A stretch of DNA of 64,000 nucleotides. It comes from Ectothiorhodospira marina (lineage in GTDB: Bacteria > Pseudomonadota > Gammaproteobacteria > Ectothiorhodospirales > Ectothiorhodospiraceae). Positions 17,357 to 27,336 of the stretch are shown here, piece by piece. The DNA lies in NCBI RefSeq assembly GCF_900109495.1, contig NZ_FOAA01000010.1, positions 61,741 through 125,740 on the forward strand, in the 5' to 3' direction. Both the position numbers and the translations under genes were made by a program. Under the pieces are notes generated by a model, which searched no databases, was not told the origin of the DNA, and saw nothing but the letters and a program-made list of their open reading frames with translations. Position 1 is the first letter of the stretch. The number at the start of each line of letters is the position of its first letter.

Positions 17357-20300
17357 CCAACCCCACGACCCTGGATCCCCTGGGCTTTGCCTTTCGCGAC
17401 AGCCGTCTCATCGAGGCCAGCGCCGGCACCGGCAAGACCTTCACCCTGGCCCTGCTGTACACCCGCCTGGTGCTGGGCCATGGGGATGCCCACACCGCGT
17501 TTGAGCGCGGGCTGATGCCACCGGAGATCCTGGTGGTCACCTTCACCGAGGCCGCCACCCAGGAACTGCGCGAACGCATCCGCAGCCGGTTGGTGGAGGC
17601 GGCCACCTGGTTCGAGGCGGACCCTCAGGCGCTGCCCCCCGCCGATCCCACCACGGCGGCCCACCCGCTGCATCGACTGCGCAGCGACCACCCCCCCGAG
17701 CGCTGGCCCGGCTGCGCGCGCACCCTGCGCCTGGCCGCCGAATGGATGGACGAGGCCATGATCTCCACCATCCATGGCTGGTGTCAGCGCATGCTCAAGG
17801 AACACGCCTTCGAGACCCGGGGGCTGTTCCAGCGGGAGGTGACCACCGACCAGACCGACCTGATCAACCAGATCCTCAGGGACTACTGGCGGGTGCATTT
17901 CTACCCCCTGCCCGCCGCCGAGGCCCGCTGCATCCGTCAGGCCATCACCTCGCCCGAGCACCTGCACGGACACCTGCTCCCCTGGCTGCGCCAGCGGGAT
18001 GCCGGGCTCTCCTACCAGGGCCACCCCCTGCACTGCCCGGACCTGCGTCCGGCCCTGGACCGGGCCCTGGAGCGCCAGGCCCGGCAGGACCAAGTGGACA
18101 CCCTGGAACAGGCGGCCCGGGAACAGTGGCAGGCCGACCGGCAGGCCATCGAGGCCCATTTATGGACACTGCAGCCTCACCTGAACGGCACCCGCCATGG
18201 CAGCGCCCAGCCGGAAAAATTCACCGAGGTGCTCAAGGAGATCCAGGCCTGGAGCGAGGGTGAGACCGCTCCCAACCGGCTGCGCCACTTTGCCCAGGGG
18301 GCCTTTGGCTTCAAGGCCAAGGCCCCGGTGCAGGAGGAGATGCTGCACCCGGCCTTTGCCGCCATCGCCCAGTGGCAGCAGGCGGCACGCGAACTGGAAG
18401 CCCCCGACGGACACACCGAGCCGCCCCTGAAGGCCTGCATCCTGGCCCATGCCAGCGAATGGGTGGGCCGCGAACTCACGCAGCGACTGCGTCAGCAGGC
18501 ACAGATGGGCTTTGATGATCTGCTGCGGGAGATGGATATCGCCCTCACCCCCAGCAGTGATGACGAGGCTGCCGACCCGGCCAGGCACCTGGCGGCCACC
18601 CTGCGCCACCAGTTCCCCGTGGCCCTGATCGACGAGTTTCAGGACACCGATCCCATCCAGTACCGGATCTTCGATCGGGTCTATGGCGCTGCGGCCACTC
18701 GGGACGCCCAGGCCCCCACCGCCCTGGTCATGATCGGCGACCCCAAGCAGGCCATCTATGGCTTTCGGGGCGCCGACATCCACAGTTACCTGGCGGCCCG
18801 CGAGGCCACCCGGGGTCGGCATCACACCCTGGCCACCAACTACCGTTCCACCCAGGGGATGGTGGAGGCCTGCAACCGACTGTTCACCCACGCCGAGGCG
18901 CACCCCAGGGGCGCCTTTCGCTTCCGCCCCGAGACCGGGGATGACGCCGAGAACCCCATCCCCTACCAGCCCGTGTCGGCCCAGGGTCGCCAAGAGACCC
19001 TGATCCTGGACGGTGCCCCGCATCCGGCCATGACCTTCTGGATGATGGACTCGGACGAGGGACCCGTCTCCCCCGACAGCTATCGGGAGACCCTGGCCGC
19101 TGCCACCGCCTCGCGCATCGTGCAGTGGCTGGAAGCGGCCCGCCTCGGTGAGGCCGGGTTTCGCCCCGTGGAGGGCGAGGACGATACATGGAAACCGCTG
19201 CGACCCCGGGACATTGCCATCCTGGTGCGCACCGGCACCGAGGCCGCCGTCATGCGCCAGGCCCTGGCGGCGCGGCAGATACACAGCGTGTACCTGTCGG
19301 ATCGCAACTCGGTGTTTCGCACCCGCGAGGCCCGGGACCTGCTGCACTGGCTGCGGGCCTGCGCCTGCCCCACCGATGAGGGCCTGGTGCGGGCGGCGCT
19401 GGGCACCAACACCCTGGATCTGCCCCTGGAGACCCTGGCCGGCTGGCAGGAGGATGAGCTGGCCTGGGAGGCCCAGCTGGAGCAGTTCCACGGCTATCAA
19501 CGCATCTGGCAGCGCCAGGGCGTGCTGGCCATGCTGCGCCGCCTGATGCACGACCAGGCCCTGCCCCGTCAGTTGCTGGAGCGCGAGGAAGGTGAGCGGG
19601 TGCTCACCAACCTGCTGCACCTGGCCGAATGGCTGCAGCAGGCCGCCCGGGGCCTGGACGGGGAGCAGGCCCTGATCCGGCACCTGAGCGAACACCTGGA
19701 CGCCGATGACGAGGAATTCCTGGTGCGCCTGGAGAGTGACGCGGAGCTGATCCAGGTGGTCACCATCCACAAGTCCAAGGGCCTGGAATATCCCCTGGTG
19801 CTGCTGCCCTTCATCTGTAGCTGGCGGGAGGTGAATGGGCGCACGCCCCAGGTCCCCCTGCGCCGGGACGAGGCGCGGTATATCGAGACGGCGGGCCGGA
19901 ATGACTATCGCCAGGCCTGGGACGATGCCGACGATGCCCGCCTGAGCGAGGACATGCGCCTGCTGTATGTGGCCATCACCCGTGCGTGCCATGGCGTCTG
20001 GCTGGGCATCGCACCCCTCAAGAGCGGCAACACCCGCAAGATCCAGCTGGAAAAATCGGCCATGGGCCATGTGCTCAACGGCGGCAAGGCCTTCGAGAGC
20101 GCCCTGGAGCTGAAGCAGGCCATCCAGACCCTGGGCCAGGACAACCCCCATATCCAGATGGAACCGGCTCCCACCCCCGTCCCCACGCCCCTCTCGCCGC
20201 TACCGCAACCCGTCATGGACCCGGCCCGGCCGGCACCGGATTGTCGTCACGAGCCCTGGTGGATCGCCAGTTATTCCGGGCTGCGCCTGGGGCCCCTGGG

Positions 20301-21249
20301 AGACGGGGCAGCCGAGCCCCCGCCGGCGGCCGAGACCGCCGATGACGAACTGGGCAGGGAAGAAGGCCTGGCCGATGAACCCCCAGTGCCGCCCCCCGCC
20401 CAGCCGGCCCGAACCCACGCCGCGCCACCGGGCACGCCCCTGGCCAGGCTGCACACCCTGCCCCGGGGGCGCCAGGTGGGCAACTTCCTGCACGGCATCA
20501 TGGAATGGGCAGCCACCGAGGCCCGGGCCCAAGACCCCGCCGATCGGGCAGCGGGGTTTGCCGCCGCCGCCCACTGCCCGGAGGCACGCCGGGACATGCT
20601 GGCCCGGCGCTGCCAGCTCAGGGGCCTGACCGACTGGATCGAGCCCCTGGATGCCTGGCTGGCCGCCTATCTCACCACCCCCTGGGCCCTCCCCACGGCG
20701 CCCGGAACCTCGGCCACCACGCTGACCCTGGCCGATCTGGCGCCCGAGTCACTGCAGGTGGAGATGGAATTCTGGTTCGCAGCCACCCGGGTGGACACCC
20801 GGGACCTGGATCGACTGGCCCAGGCCCATTGCCTGCCGGGCCGGCGCCGGCCCGGGCTGGACCCGGCCCGGCTCAATGGCATGCTCAAGGGCTTCATCGA
20901 CCTGGTCTTCGAACACCAGGGGCGCTATTACGTCCTGGACTGGAAATCCAACTGGCTGGGCCCGGACGATCCGGCCTATTCCACGGCCGCCATGGAGGAC
21001 GCCGTCCTGCATCATCGCTACGATCTGCAGTACCTCATCTACCTGCTGGCCCTGCATCGACAACTGAGCCTGCGCCTGCCGGACTACGATTATGATCAGC
21101 ACATGGGCGGGACCGTCTATGCCTTTCTGCGCGGCGCCGGGGGACCGGCCCGGGGCCTGCACACCCATCGCCCGCCCCGGGCATTGATCGAGGCCCTGGA
21201 TGCCCTCTTCATGGGGCAGCGCCCCACCCGGATGGGGGCGCTGGCATGA
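17353..21249 (+). CDS. recB: Exodeoxyribonuclease V subunit beta, RecB
   Basis: RecB is the 3'-5' helicase and the nuclease of RecBCD. It has Walker A ASAGTGKTFTLALLYTRL (near residue 24), UvrD-type motifs including ALIDEFQDTDPIQY (II), GDPKQAIYGFRGADI (III) and MRLLYVAITRACHG (VI), and a C-terminal nuclease domain with GFIDLVF and YVLDWKSNWLG, the catalytic Asp and Lys pair. The length of 1298 residues is slightly above normal, partly through a Pro/Ala-rich linker (about 930-1030) before the nuclease. It overlaps recC and recD by 4 bases each. Confidence 0.95.
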   Translation: MTNPTTLDPLGFAFRDSRLIEASAGTGKTFTLALLYTRLVLGHGDAHTAFERGLMPPEILVVTFTEAATQELRERIRSRLVEAATWFEADPQALPPADPTTAAHPLHRLRSDHPPERWPGCARTLRLAAEWMDEAMISTIHGWCQRMLKEHAFETRGLFQREVTTDQTDLINQILRDYWRVHFYPLPAAEARCIRQAITSPEHLHGHLLPWLRQRDAGLSYQGHPLHCPDLRPALDRALERQARQDQVDTLEQAAREQWQADRQAIEAHLWTLQPHLNGTRHGSAQPEKFTEVLKEIQAWSEGETAPNRLRHFAQGAFGFKAKAPVQEEMLHPAFAAIAQWQQAARELEAPDGHTEPPLKACILAHASEWVGRELTQRLRQQAQMGFDDLLREMDIALTPSSDDEAADPARHLAATLRHQFPVALIDEFQDTDPIQYRIFDRVYGAAATRDAQAPTALVMIGDPKQAIYGFRGADIHSYLAAREATRGRHHTLATNYRSTQGMVEACNRLFTHAEAHPRGAFRFRPETGDDAENPIPYQPVSAQGRQETLILDGAPHPAMTFWMMDSDEGPVSPDSYRETLAAATASRIVQWLEAARLGEAGFRPVEGEDDTWKPLRPRDIAILVRTGTEAAVMRQALAARQIHSVYLSDRNSVFRTREARDLLHWLRACACPTDEGLVRAALGTNTLDLPLETLAGWQEDELAWEAQLEQFHGYQRIWQRQGVLAMLRRLMHDQALPRQLLEREEGERVLTNLLHLAEWLQQAARGLDGEQALIRHLSEHLDADDEEFLVRLESDAELIQVVTIHKSKGLEYPLVLLPFICSWREVNGRTPQVPLRRDEARYIETAGRNDYRQAWDDADDARLSEDMRLLYVAITRACHGVWLGIAPLKSGNTRKIQLEKSAMGHVLNGGKAFESALELKQAIQTLGQDNPHIQMEPAPTPVPTPLSPLPQPVMDPARPAPDCRHEPWWIASYSGLRLGPLGDGAAEPPPAAETADDELGREEGLADEPPVPPPAQPARTHAAPPGTPLARLHTLPRGRQVGNFLHGIMEWAATEARAQDPADRAAGFAAAAHCPEARRDMLARRCQLRGLTDWIEPLDAWLAAYLTTPWALPTAPGTSATTLTLADLAPESLQVEMEFWFAATRVDTRDLDRLAQAHCLPGRRRPGLDPARLNGMLKGFIDLVFEHQGRYYVLDWKSNWLGPDDPAYSTAAMEDAVLHHRYDLQYLIYLLALHRQLSLRLPDYDYDQHMGGTVYAFLRGAGGPARGLHTHRPPRALIEALDALFMGQRPTRMGALA

Positions 21250-23393
21250 TGGCGCAACACCCCGAGGCCCATCAGGAACACCCGCCCCACCCCACCCTGG
21301 CCCTGCTGGGTGAATGGGCCGCCGCCGGCGCCATCCGTGCCCTGGATCTGTCGCTGACACGCTTCATCCACACCCAGGCCCCGGAGGATGATCCCGCCGT
21401 GCTGCTGGCCATTGCGCTCACCAGCGAACGCAATGGCCACGGCCATGTGTGTCTGGATCTCGCCCAGGCCCTGCATCACCCGCAGACCCTGCTCACCCGC
21501 CTGCGGGACGATCAGCCCCTGGCCCAGGGCATCCGTCTTGCCCTGGCCCGTGAGCTGGGGGCGCTGACCCTGACGGACTGGGTGGCGCGCCTGCGGGCCA
21601 GTTCGGCCATCAGCCGTGCGGAAGATGCGCGGGACCCGGTCGATCCGCGTCCCCTGGTGCTGGATGGCGACCCGGAACGTCCCCTGCTCTACCTGCGCCG
21701 CTACTGGGCCTATGAGCAGCGCATCGCCGAAGGGATACAGGGCCGCCTGCAGCAACCGCTGCCCCTTCCCGAGACGCCGCTGGCCGGACTGCTGGACACC
21801 CTGTTCCAGCCGGCCGGCGATCGAGCAGCAGCGCCCTCGTCATCGCCAGGTCCGGGGCCGGACTGGCAGCGCCTGGCCTGCGCCCTGGCGGCCCGCAGCG
21901 GCTTTTTCATCCTCACCGGGGGGCCGGGCACCGGCAAGACCACCACCGTGGTGCGTCTGCTGGCCCTGTTGCAGCGCCTGGTAGCCGTGCAGGGCCTGCC
22001 TGCCCTGCGCATCGAGCTGGCCGCCCCCACCGGCAAGGCCGCCGCGCGCCTGAATGAATCCATCAACGCCCAGGTGAACGCCCTGCCACCCGCCGAGGGC
22101 ATCGCCTCCCCGGTGGGGCCGATACCCACCCGTGTGAAGACCCTGCACCGGCTGCTGGGCCCGCAGCCCGACAGCCGGCGTTTCCGCCACCACCCGGGCA
22201 ACCCCCTGGCCGCCGATGTGGTGGTGGTGGACGAGGCCTCCATGGTGGACGTGGAGATGATGGTGCACCTGCTGGATGCCCTGCGCCCCGAGGCCCGGCT
22301 GATCCTGCTGGGGGACAAGGATCAGCTGGCCTCGGTGGAGGCCGGCGCCGTGCTGGGTGATCTGTGCCAGCGTGCCCATCGGGCCCATTACACCCCCGAC
22401 ACCCGGGACTGGCTGGCACGGGTCAGTGGTCAGGACGTGCCGGAGCCGATGGTGGATGCAAACGGGGGGGCACTGGATCAGGCGGTGACCATGCTGCGCA
22501 CCAGTCACCGCTTCAGCGATCAGGGCGGCATCGGCGCCCTGGCGGCGCGGGTGAATGCCCCGGAACAGGACCCACGCGATCCCGATGCCGCCCTGGCGGC
22601 GGTGCGCGCGGTCTTTGAACGATCGGCCGCGGAGCCCGACAGTACGCTGGGCAGTGTGGCGGCGATTCAGCTGGTGGATGAGGCCGATCCCCGTTTCGAT
22701 GAACAGGTCAGGGAGGGGTATACGGGCTACCTGCAACGACTGGAACAGCGCCCGGATGATCCCGATGCGTCGGCCCGCGTCGATGCCTGGGCCCACGACA
22801 TCCTTCAGGCCCAGCGGCAGTTTCAGTTGCTCACCGCCCTGCGCGATGGGCCCTGGGGTGTAACCGGGCTCAACACCCGCATCATTCAGGTGCTGCGCGC
22901 CGCCCGCCTGCTGCCCGGAGAGGCGGACGCGGGCGCCCCCGCCCAGCGTCAATGGTTTGCCGGACGACCGGTGCTCATCACCCGCAACGACTACACCCTG
23001 AACCTGATGAACGGTGACATCGGCATCACCCTGCCCGTACCGGTGCGCCAGAACGGCGAGGTGCGCACGGTACTGCGGGTGGCCTTCCCGGGCGAGGCCG
23101 GTCAGGTGCGCTGGGTGCTGCCCAGCCGCCTGCAGGCGGTGGAGACCGTGTTTGCGATGACGGTGCACAAGTCCCAGGGCTCGGAGTTCGAACACACGGC
23201 GCTGATCCTGCCGGATGCCCCCAACCCGGTGCTCACCCGGGAGTTGCTCTACACCGCCATCACCCGCTCACGCACCCGGTTCACCCTGCTTTACAGCCAG
23301 GCCTCGGTACTGGGCGAGGCCATCACCCGCCGGGTGAACCGGGACAGCGGTCTGAGTGGGCGCCTGCTCAGAAGGCATCCCCCGGCACCCTGA
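21246..23393 (+). CDS. recD: Exodeoxyribonuclease V subunit alpha, RecD
   Basis: RecD is the fast 5'-3' helicase of RecBCD. Walker A is GGPGTGKTTTVVRLLALLQ (near residue 227). VVVDEASMVDVEMM is motif II, GDKDQLASVEAGAVLGDL is motif III, and TVHKSQGSEFEHTALILP plus LLYTAITRSRTR are motifs V and VI. Length (715) is slightly long, with an insertion near residues 400-500. Its 3' end overlaps the convergent prpF by 26 bases. Confidence 0.94.
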   Translation: MMAQHPEAHQEHPPHPTLALLGEWAAAGAIRALDLSLTRFIHTQAPEDDPAVLLAIALTSERNGHGHVCLDLAQALHHPQTLLTRLRDDQPLAQGIRLALARELGALTLTDWVARLRASSAISRAEDARDPVDPRPLVLDGDPERPLLYLRRYWAYEQRIAEGIQGRLQQPLPLPETPLAGLLDTLFQPAGDRAAAPSSSPGPGPDWQRLACALAARSGFFILTGGPGTGKTTTVVRLLALLQRLVAVQGLPALRIELAAPTGKAAARLNESINAQVNALPPAEGIASPVGPIPTRVKTLHRLLGPQPDSRRFRHHPGNPLAADVVVVDEASMVDVEMMVHLLDALRPEARLILLGDKDQLASVEAGAVLGDLCQRAHRAHYTPDTRDWLARVSGQDVPEPMVDANGGALDQAVTMLRTSHRFSDQGGIGALAARVNAPEQDPRDPDAALAAVRAVFERSAAEPDSTLGSVAAIQLVDEADPRFDEQVREGYTGYLQRLEQRPDDPDASARVDAWAHDILQAQRQFQLLTALRDGPWGVTGLNTRIIQVLRAARLLPGEADAGAPAQRQWFAGRPVLITRNDYTLNLMNGDIGITLPVPVRQNGEVRTVLRVAFPGEAGQVRWVLPSRLQAVETVFAMTVHKSQGSEFEHTALILPDAPNPVLTRELLYTAITRSRTRFTLLYSQASVLGEAITRRVNRDSGLSGRLLRRHPPAP

Positions 23394-24549
23394 CCCAGCC
23401 TTCCATGAGCACCCGGGCACTGCGGCTCATCACCGCCTTGACCACCTTCCATTCGCCACCCTCCAGGGTGGCCTCGGCCCCCACCCGCAGGGTGCCTGAG
23501 GGGTGGCCAAAATGGACCGAGGTGCGATCGCCGCCGCCGGCCGCTTGGTTGACCAGCGTGCCGGGGATGGCCGCCGCCGTGCCGATGGCCACGGCCGCCG
23601 TGCCCATCATGGCGTGATGCAGCTTGCCCATGGACAGGGCCCGCACCAGCAGATCCACATCACCTGCCGCTACCTTTTTGCCGCTGGAGGCCACGTAGTC
23701 CCTGGGCGGGGCCACAAAGGCGATCTTGGGGGTATGCTGGCGCTGGCCGGCCTCTTCCACCGACTGCACCAGGCCCATGCGCACGGCCCCGTGGACCCTG
23801 AGCGTCTCGAACATCGCCAGGGCCTTGGGGTCCCCGTTGATGTCATCCTGCAGTTCGGTGCCGGTATAGCCGATGTCATCGGCATTGACGAACACCGTGG
23901 GGATGCCGGCATTGATCATGGTGGCCTTCAAGGTGCCGATACCCGGCACCTCCAGGTCGTCCACCAGGTTGCCCGTGGGGAACATGGAGCCGCCACTGTC
24001 ATCGGCCGGGTCCATGAACTCCACCTGCACCTCGGCGGCGGGAAAGGTCACCCCATCCAGTTCGAAATCCCCCGTCTCCTGCACCGCCCCATCGGTGATG
24101 GGGATATGGGCGATGATGGTCTTCTGGATGTTCACCTGCCAGATACGCACGATGGCGGTGCCGTTTTGGGGGATGCGCTCGGCATCCACCAGGCCGGCGC
24201 TGATGGCAAAGGCCCCCACTGCGGCGGTCAGATTGCCGCAGTTGCCGCTCCAGTCCACAAAGGGCTTGTCGATGGAGACCTGGCCGAACAGGTAGTCCAC
24301 GTCATGATCCGGCTGGGTGCTGCGCGACAGGATCACCGACTTGCTGTTGCTGGACACGCCCCCGCCCATGCCATCGATCTGCTTGCCATAGGGGTCGGGG
24401 CTGCCGATCACCCGCAGCAGCAGGGCATCCCGGGCGGCCCCGGGGGTCTGTGCCACCTGGGGCAGGTCATCCAGGCGAAAGAACACGCCCTTGCTGGTAC
24501 CACCCCGCATATAGGTGGCGGGGATCTTCACTTGGGGAACATGGCTCAT
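23368..24549 (-). CDS. prpF: 2-methylaconitate cis-trans isomerase PrpF
   Basis: PrpF isomerises the 2-methylaconitate made by AcnD so that propionyl-CoA can be oxidised through the 2-methylcitrate cycle. The 393-residue protein is of normal length and has the diaminopimelate-epimerase-like fold. It starts with the family signature IPATYMRGGTSKGVFFRLDD and includes GNCGNLTAAVGAFAI. Its ATG shares one base with the acnD stop (TGATG), so the two are co-translated. Confidence 0.93.
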   Translation of the reverse strand: MSHVPQVKIPATYMRGGTSKGVFFRLDDLPQVAQTPGAARDALLLRVIGSPDPYGKQIDGMGGGVSSNSKSVILSRSTQPDHDVDYLFGQVSIDKPFVDWSGNCGNLTAAVGAFAISAGLVDAERIPQNGTAIVRIWQVNIQKTIIAHIPITDGAVQETGDFELDGVTFPAAEVQVEFMDPADDSGGSMFPTGNLVDDLEVPGIGTLKATMINAGIPTVFVNADDIGYTGTELQDDINGDPKALAMFETLRVHGAVRMGLVQSVEEAGQRQHTPKIAFVAPPRDYVASSGKKVAAGDVDLLVRALSMGKLHHAMMGTAAVAIGTAAAIPGTLVNQAAGGGDRTSVHFGHPSGTLRVGAEATLEGGEWKVVKAVMSRSARVLMEGWVRVPGDAF

Positions 24550-27140
24550 CAGGCGCCCTCCGCTTCCAGGAAGTCCTTGGCAAAGCGCTGCAGCACGCCA
24601 CCCGCTTCATAGATGGAGACCTCTTCTTTCGTATCCAGGCGGCAGGTCACGGGCACCTCCACGGTTTCCCCGTTCTTGCGATGGATCACCAGGGTGAGAT
24701 TCGCCCGGGGGGCCAGTTCGCCCTTCACATCGAAGGTTTCCGTGCCATCGATGGCCAGGGTCTTGCGGGTGGTGCCGGCCTCGAACTCCAGGGGCAGCAC
24801 GCCCATGCCCACCAGGTTGGTGCGATGGATGCGCTCGAACCCTTCGGCAGCGATGGCCTCCACACCGGCCAGGCGCACGCCCTTGGCGGCCCAGTCACGG
24901 CTGGAGCCCTGACCGTAGTCGGCCCCGGCGATGATGATCAGGGGCTGTTTGCGCTCCTGGTAGGTCTCGATGGCCTCCCACATGCGGGTGACCTGGCCTT
25001 CCGGTTCGATACGGGCCAGGGAGCCCTGCTTCACTTCACCGTCCACCACGGCCATCTCGTTGATGAGCTTGGGGTTGGCAAAGGTGGCCCGCTGAGCGGT
25101 CAAGTGATCGCCCCGGTGGGTAGCGTAGGAGTTGAAGTCCTCTTCCGGTAGGCCCATCTTCGCCAGGTATTCCCCGGCGGCGCTGTCGAGCAGGATGGCA
25201 TTGGAGGGCGACAGGTGATCGGTGGTGATGTTGTCACCCAGCACCGCCAGCGGGCGCATGCCCTTGAGGGCGCGCTCTCCCGCCAGGGCCCCTTCCCAGT
25301 AGGGCGGGCGACGGATGTAGGTGCTCTGGGGCCGCCATTCGTACAGGGGGCTGATCTGCTGTGCCGCCTCGGTCTTCACCTGGAACATGGGCTCGTACAC
25401 CTGCCGGAAGTGCTCCGGCTTGACGCTGTTGGCGATGATGGCGTCGATCTCTTCATCGCTGGGCCACAGGTCCTTGAGGGTGACCTGGTTGCCGTCGGCG
25501 TCCACACCCAGCACGTCCTTTTCGATGTCAAAACGAATGGTGCCGGCGATGGCATAGGCCACCACCAGGGGCGGCGAGGCCAGGAAGGCCTGCTTGGCGT
25601 AGGGGTGGATGCGCCCGTCGAAGTTACGGTTGCCCGAGAGCACGGCGGTGGCGTAGAGATCCCGGTCGATGACCTCCTGCTGGATCTTCGGGTCCAGGGC
25701 GCCACTCATGCCGTTGCAGGTAGTGCAGGCGAAGGCGACGATGCCAAAACCCAGCTTCTCGAGCTCCGGCAGCAGCCCTGCCTCTTCCATGTACAGTTGC
25801 ACCGCCTTGGAGCCGGGCGCGAATGAGCTCTTCACCCAGGGCTTGCGGACCAGGCCCCGGGCGTTGGCATTGCGGGCCAGCAGGCCGGCCGCCACCACGT
25901 TGCGCGGGTTGCTGGTATTGGTGCAGCTGGTGATGGCGGCGATGATCACGGCGCCATCGGGCATCTTGCCGGGTTCGTTCTCCACCTTGCCGGAGATCCC
26001 CCGGGCCGCCAAGTCGGCGGTGGCCAGGCGCTTGTGGGGGTTGGAGGGGCCGGCCATGTTGCGCACCACCGTGGACAGATCAAAGCGCAGTCGGCGCTCG
26101 TATTCCACGTTCTTCAGGTCATCGCCCCACAGACCGGCCTCGCGGGCGTAGGTCTCCACCAGCTTCACCTGCTCGTCTTCGCGACCGGTGAGCTTGAGGT
26201 AGTCGATGGTCTGCTCGTCGATGTGGAACATGGCGGCGGTGGCGCCAAATTCCGGGGTCATGTTGGAGATGGTGGCGCGGTCGGCCAGGCTCAACTCCTT
26301 CACCCCTTCGCCACAGAACTCCAGGTAGGCGGAGACCACCTTCTCCTGACGCAGGAACTCGGTCAGGGCCAGGACGATATCGGTGGCGGTGATGCCCGGC
26401 TTGCGCTTGCCCACCAGTTCCACGCCGATGATGTCCGGCAGGCGCATGTACGAGGCCCGGCCCAGCATGACGCTCTCGGCCTCCAGGCCACCCACGCCCA
26501 CGGCCAGCACGCCCAGGGCATCCACATGGGGGGTATGGCTGTCGGTCCCCACCAGGGTGTCGGGGAAGGCCACACCATCGCGGGCATGGACCACCGGCGA
26601 CATCCGCTCCAGGTTGATCTGGTGCAGGATGCCGTTACCCGGCGGGATCACGTCCACGTTCTTGAAGGCCTTTTTGGTCCAGTCGATGAAGTGGAAGCGG
26701 TCCTCGTTGCGGCGATCCTCGATGGCGCGGTTCTTCTCGAAGGCATCCTCGTCGTAGCCACCGTATTCCACCGACAGGGAATGGTCGACAATGAGCTGCG
26801 TGGGCACCACCGGGTTCACCTTGGCCGGATCCCCGCCCCGCTCGGCGATGGCATCGCGCAGCCCCGCCAGATCCACCAGCGCCGTCTGCCCCAGGATGTC
26901 GTGACACACCACCCGCGCCGGGAACCAGGGGAAGTCCAGATCCCGCTTGCGCTCGATGTGCTGCTTCAGGGCATCGGTCAGCAGCGCCGGATCACAACGA
27001 CGCACCAGGTTCTCCGCCAGCACACGGGAGGTATAAGGCAGCCTGTCATAGGCCCCAGGCGCAATGGCCTCCACGGCCGCACGGGTGTCAAAGTAATCCA
27101 GCTGGGTGCCTGGCAGTGGCTTGCGGTAATCAGTGTTCAT
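24549..27140 (-). CDS. acnD: Fe/S-dependent 2-methylcitrate dehydratase AcnD
   Basis: AcnD dehydrates 2-methylcitrate to 2-methylaconitate and may also act as an aconitase. From the ATG at 27140 the protein is 863 residues, the usual AcnD length. The cluster-binding cysteines lie in ITSCTNTSNP (about residue 391) and ACTTCNGMSG (about 458). The C-terminal swivel domain has GADYGQGSSRDWAAKG. Other cycle genes (prpB, prpC) are not adjacent. An alternative ATG one codon upstream is possible. Confidence 0.94.
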   Translation of the reverse strand: MNTDYRKPLPGTQLDYFDTRAAVEAIAPGAYDRLPYTSRVLAENLVRRCDPALLTDALKQHIERKRDLDFPWFPARVVCHDILGQTALVDLAGLRDAIAERGGDPAKVNPVVPTQLIVDHSLSVEYGGYDEDAFEKNRAIEDRRNEDRFHFIDWTKKAFKNVDVIPPGNGILHQINLERMSPVVHARDGVAFPDTLVGTDSHTPHVDALGVLAVGVGGLEAESVMLGRASYMRLPDIIGVELVGKRKPGITATDIVLALTEFLRQEKVVSAYLEFCGEGVKELSLADRATISNMTPEFGATAAMFHIDEQTIDYLKLTGREDEQVKLVETYAREAGLWGDDLKNVEYERRLRFDLSTVVRNMAGPSNPHKRLATADLAARGISGKVENEPGKMPDGAVIIAAITSCTNTSNPRNVVAAGLLARNANARGLVRKPWVKSSFAPGSKAVQLYMEEAGLLPELEKLGFGIVAFACTTCNGMSGALDPKIQQEVIDRDLYATAVLSGNRNFDGRIHPYAKQAFLASPPLVVAYAIAGTIRFDIEKDVLGVDADGNQVTLKDLWPSDEEIDAIIANSVKPEHFRQVYEPMFQVKTEAAQQISPLYEWRPQSTYIRRPPYWEGALAGERALKGMRPLAVLGDNITTDHLSPSNAILLDSAAGEYLAKMGLPEEDFNSYATHRGDHLTAQRATFANPKLINEMAVVDGEVKQGSLARIEPEGQVTRMWEAIETYQERKQPLIIIAGADYGQGSSRDWAAKGVRLAGVEAIAAEGFERIHRTNLVGMGVLPLEFEAGTTRKTLAIDGTETFDVKGELAPRANLTLVIHRKNGETVEVPVTCRLDTKEEVSIYEAGGVLQRFAKDFLEAEGA

Positions 27141-27260
27141 CATGGGCAACTCAGTCAAGGGTGGTCTGGCTGGACACAGGGATTGTCGACATCCAGCGCG
27201 GGTGCCGGAAGTATAAACCTTCACGACGACATGCCAAAAGTGCAGGCCAAAAAGCAAAAC

Positions 27261-27316
27261 GGGGACAGACACCTTTTCTGGGAGAATCCCCCGTGGGAGC
27301 GGCCCCCGGCCGCGAA
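27261..27316. repeat. GGGGACAG box plus GC-rich REP-like hairpin
   Basis: A GGGGACAGACACCTTTTCT box at 27261 resembles boxes at 29627, 29921 and 30031 near the REP-associated transposase gene. It is followed at 27293-27316 by GTGGGAGCGGCCCCCGGC plus CGCGAA, an inverted repeat of the kind found in bacterial REP sequences. It lies in the acnD-mocR gap. The relation to the transposase is inferred. Confidence 0.5.
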
Positions 27317-27336
27317 GCCCATGCCAGAAAGGACTT

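Noticed and set aside
18160..20151. 663-codon open frame opposite recB
   Set aside because: Same type of antisense shadow; recB motifs on the other strand are unambiguous.
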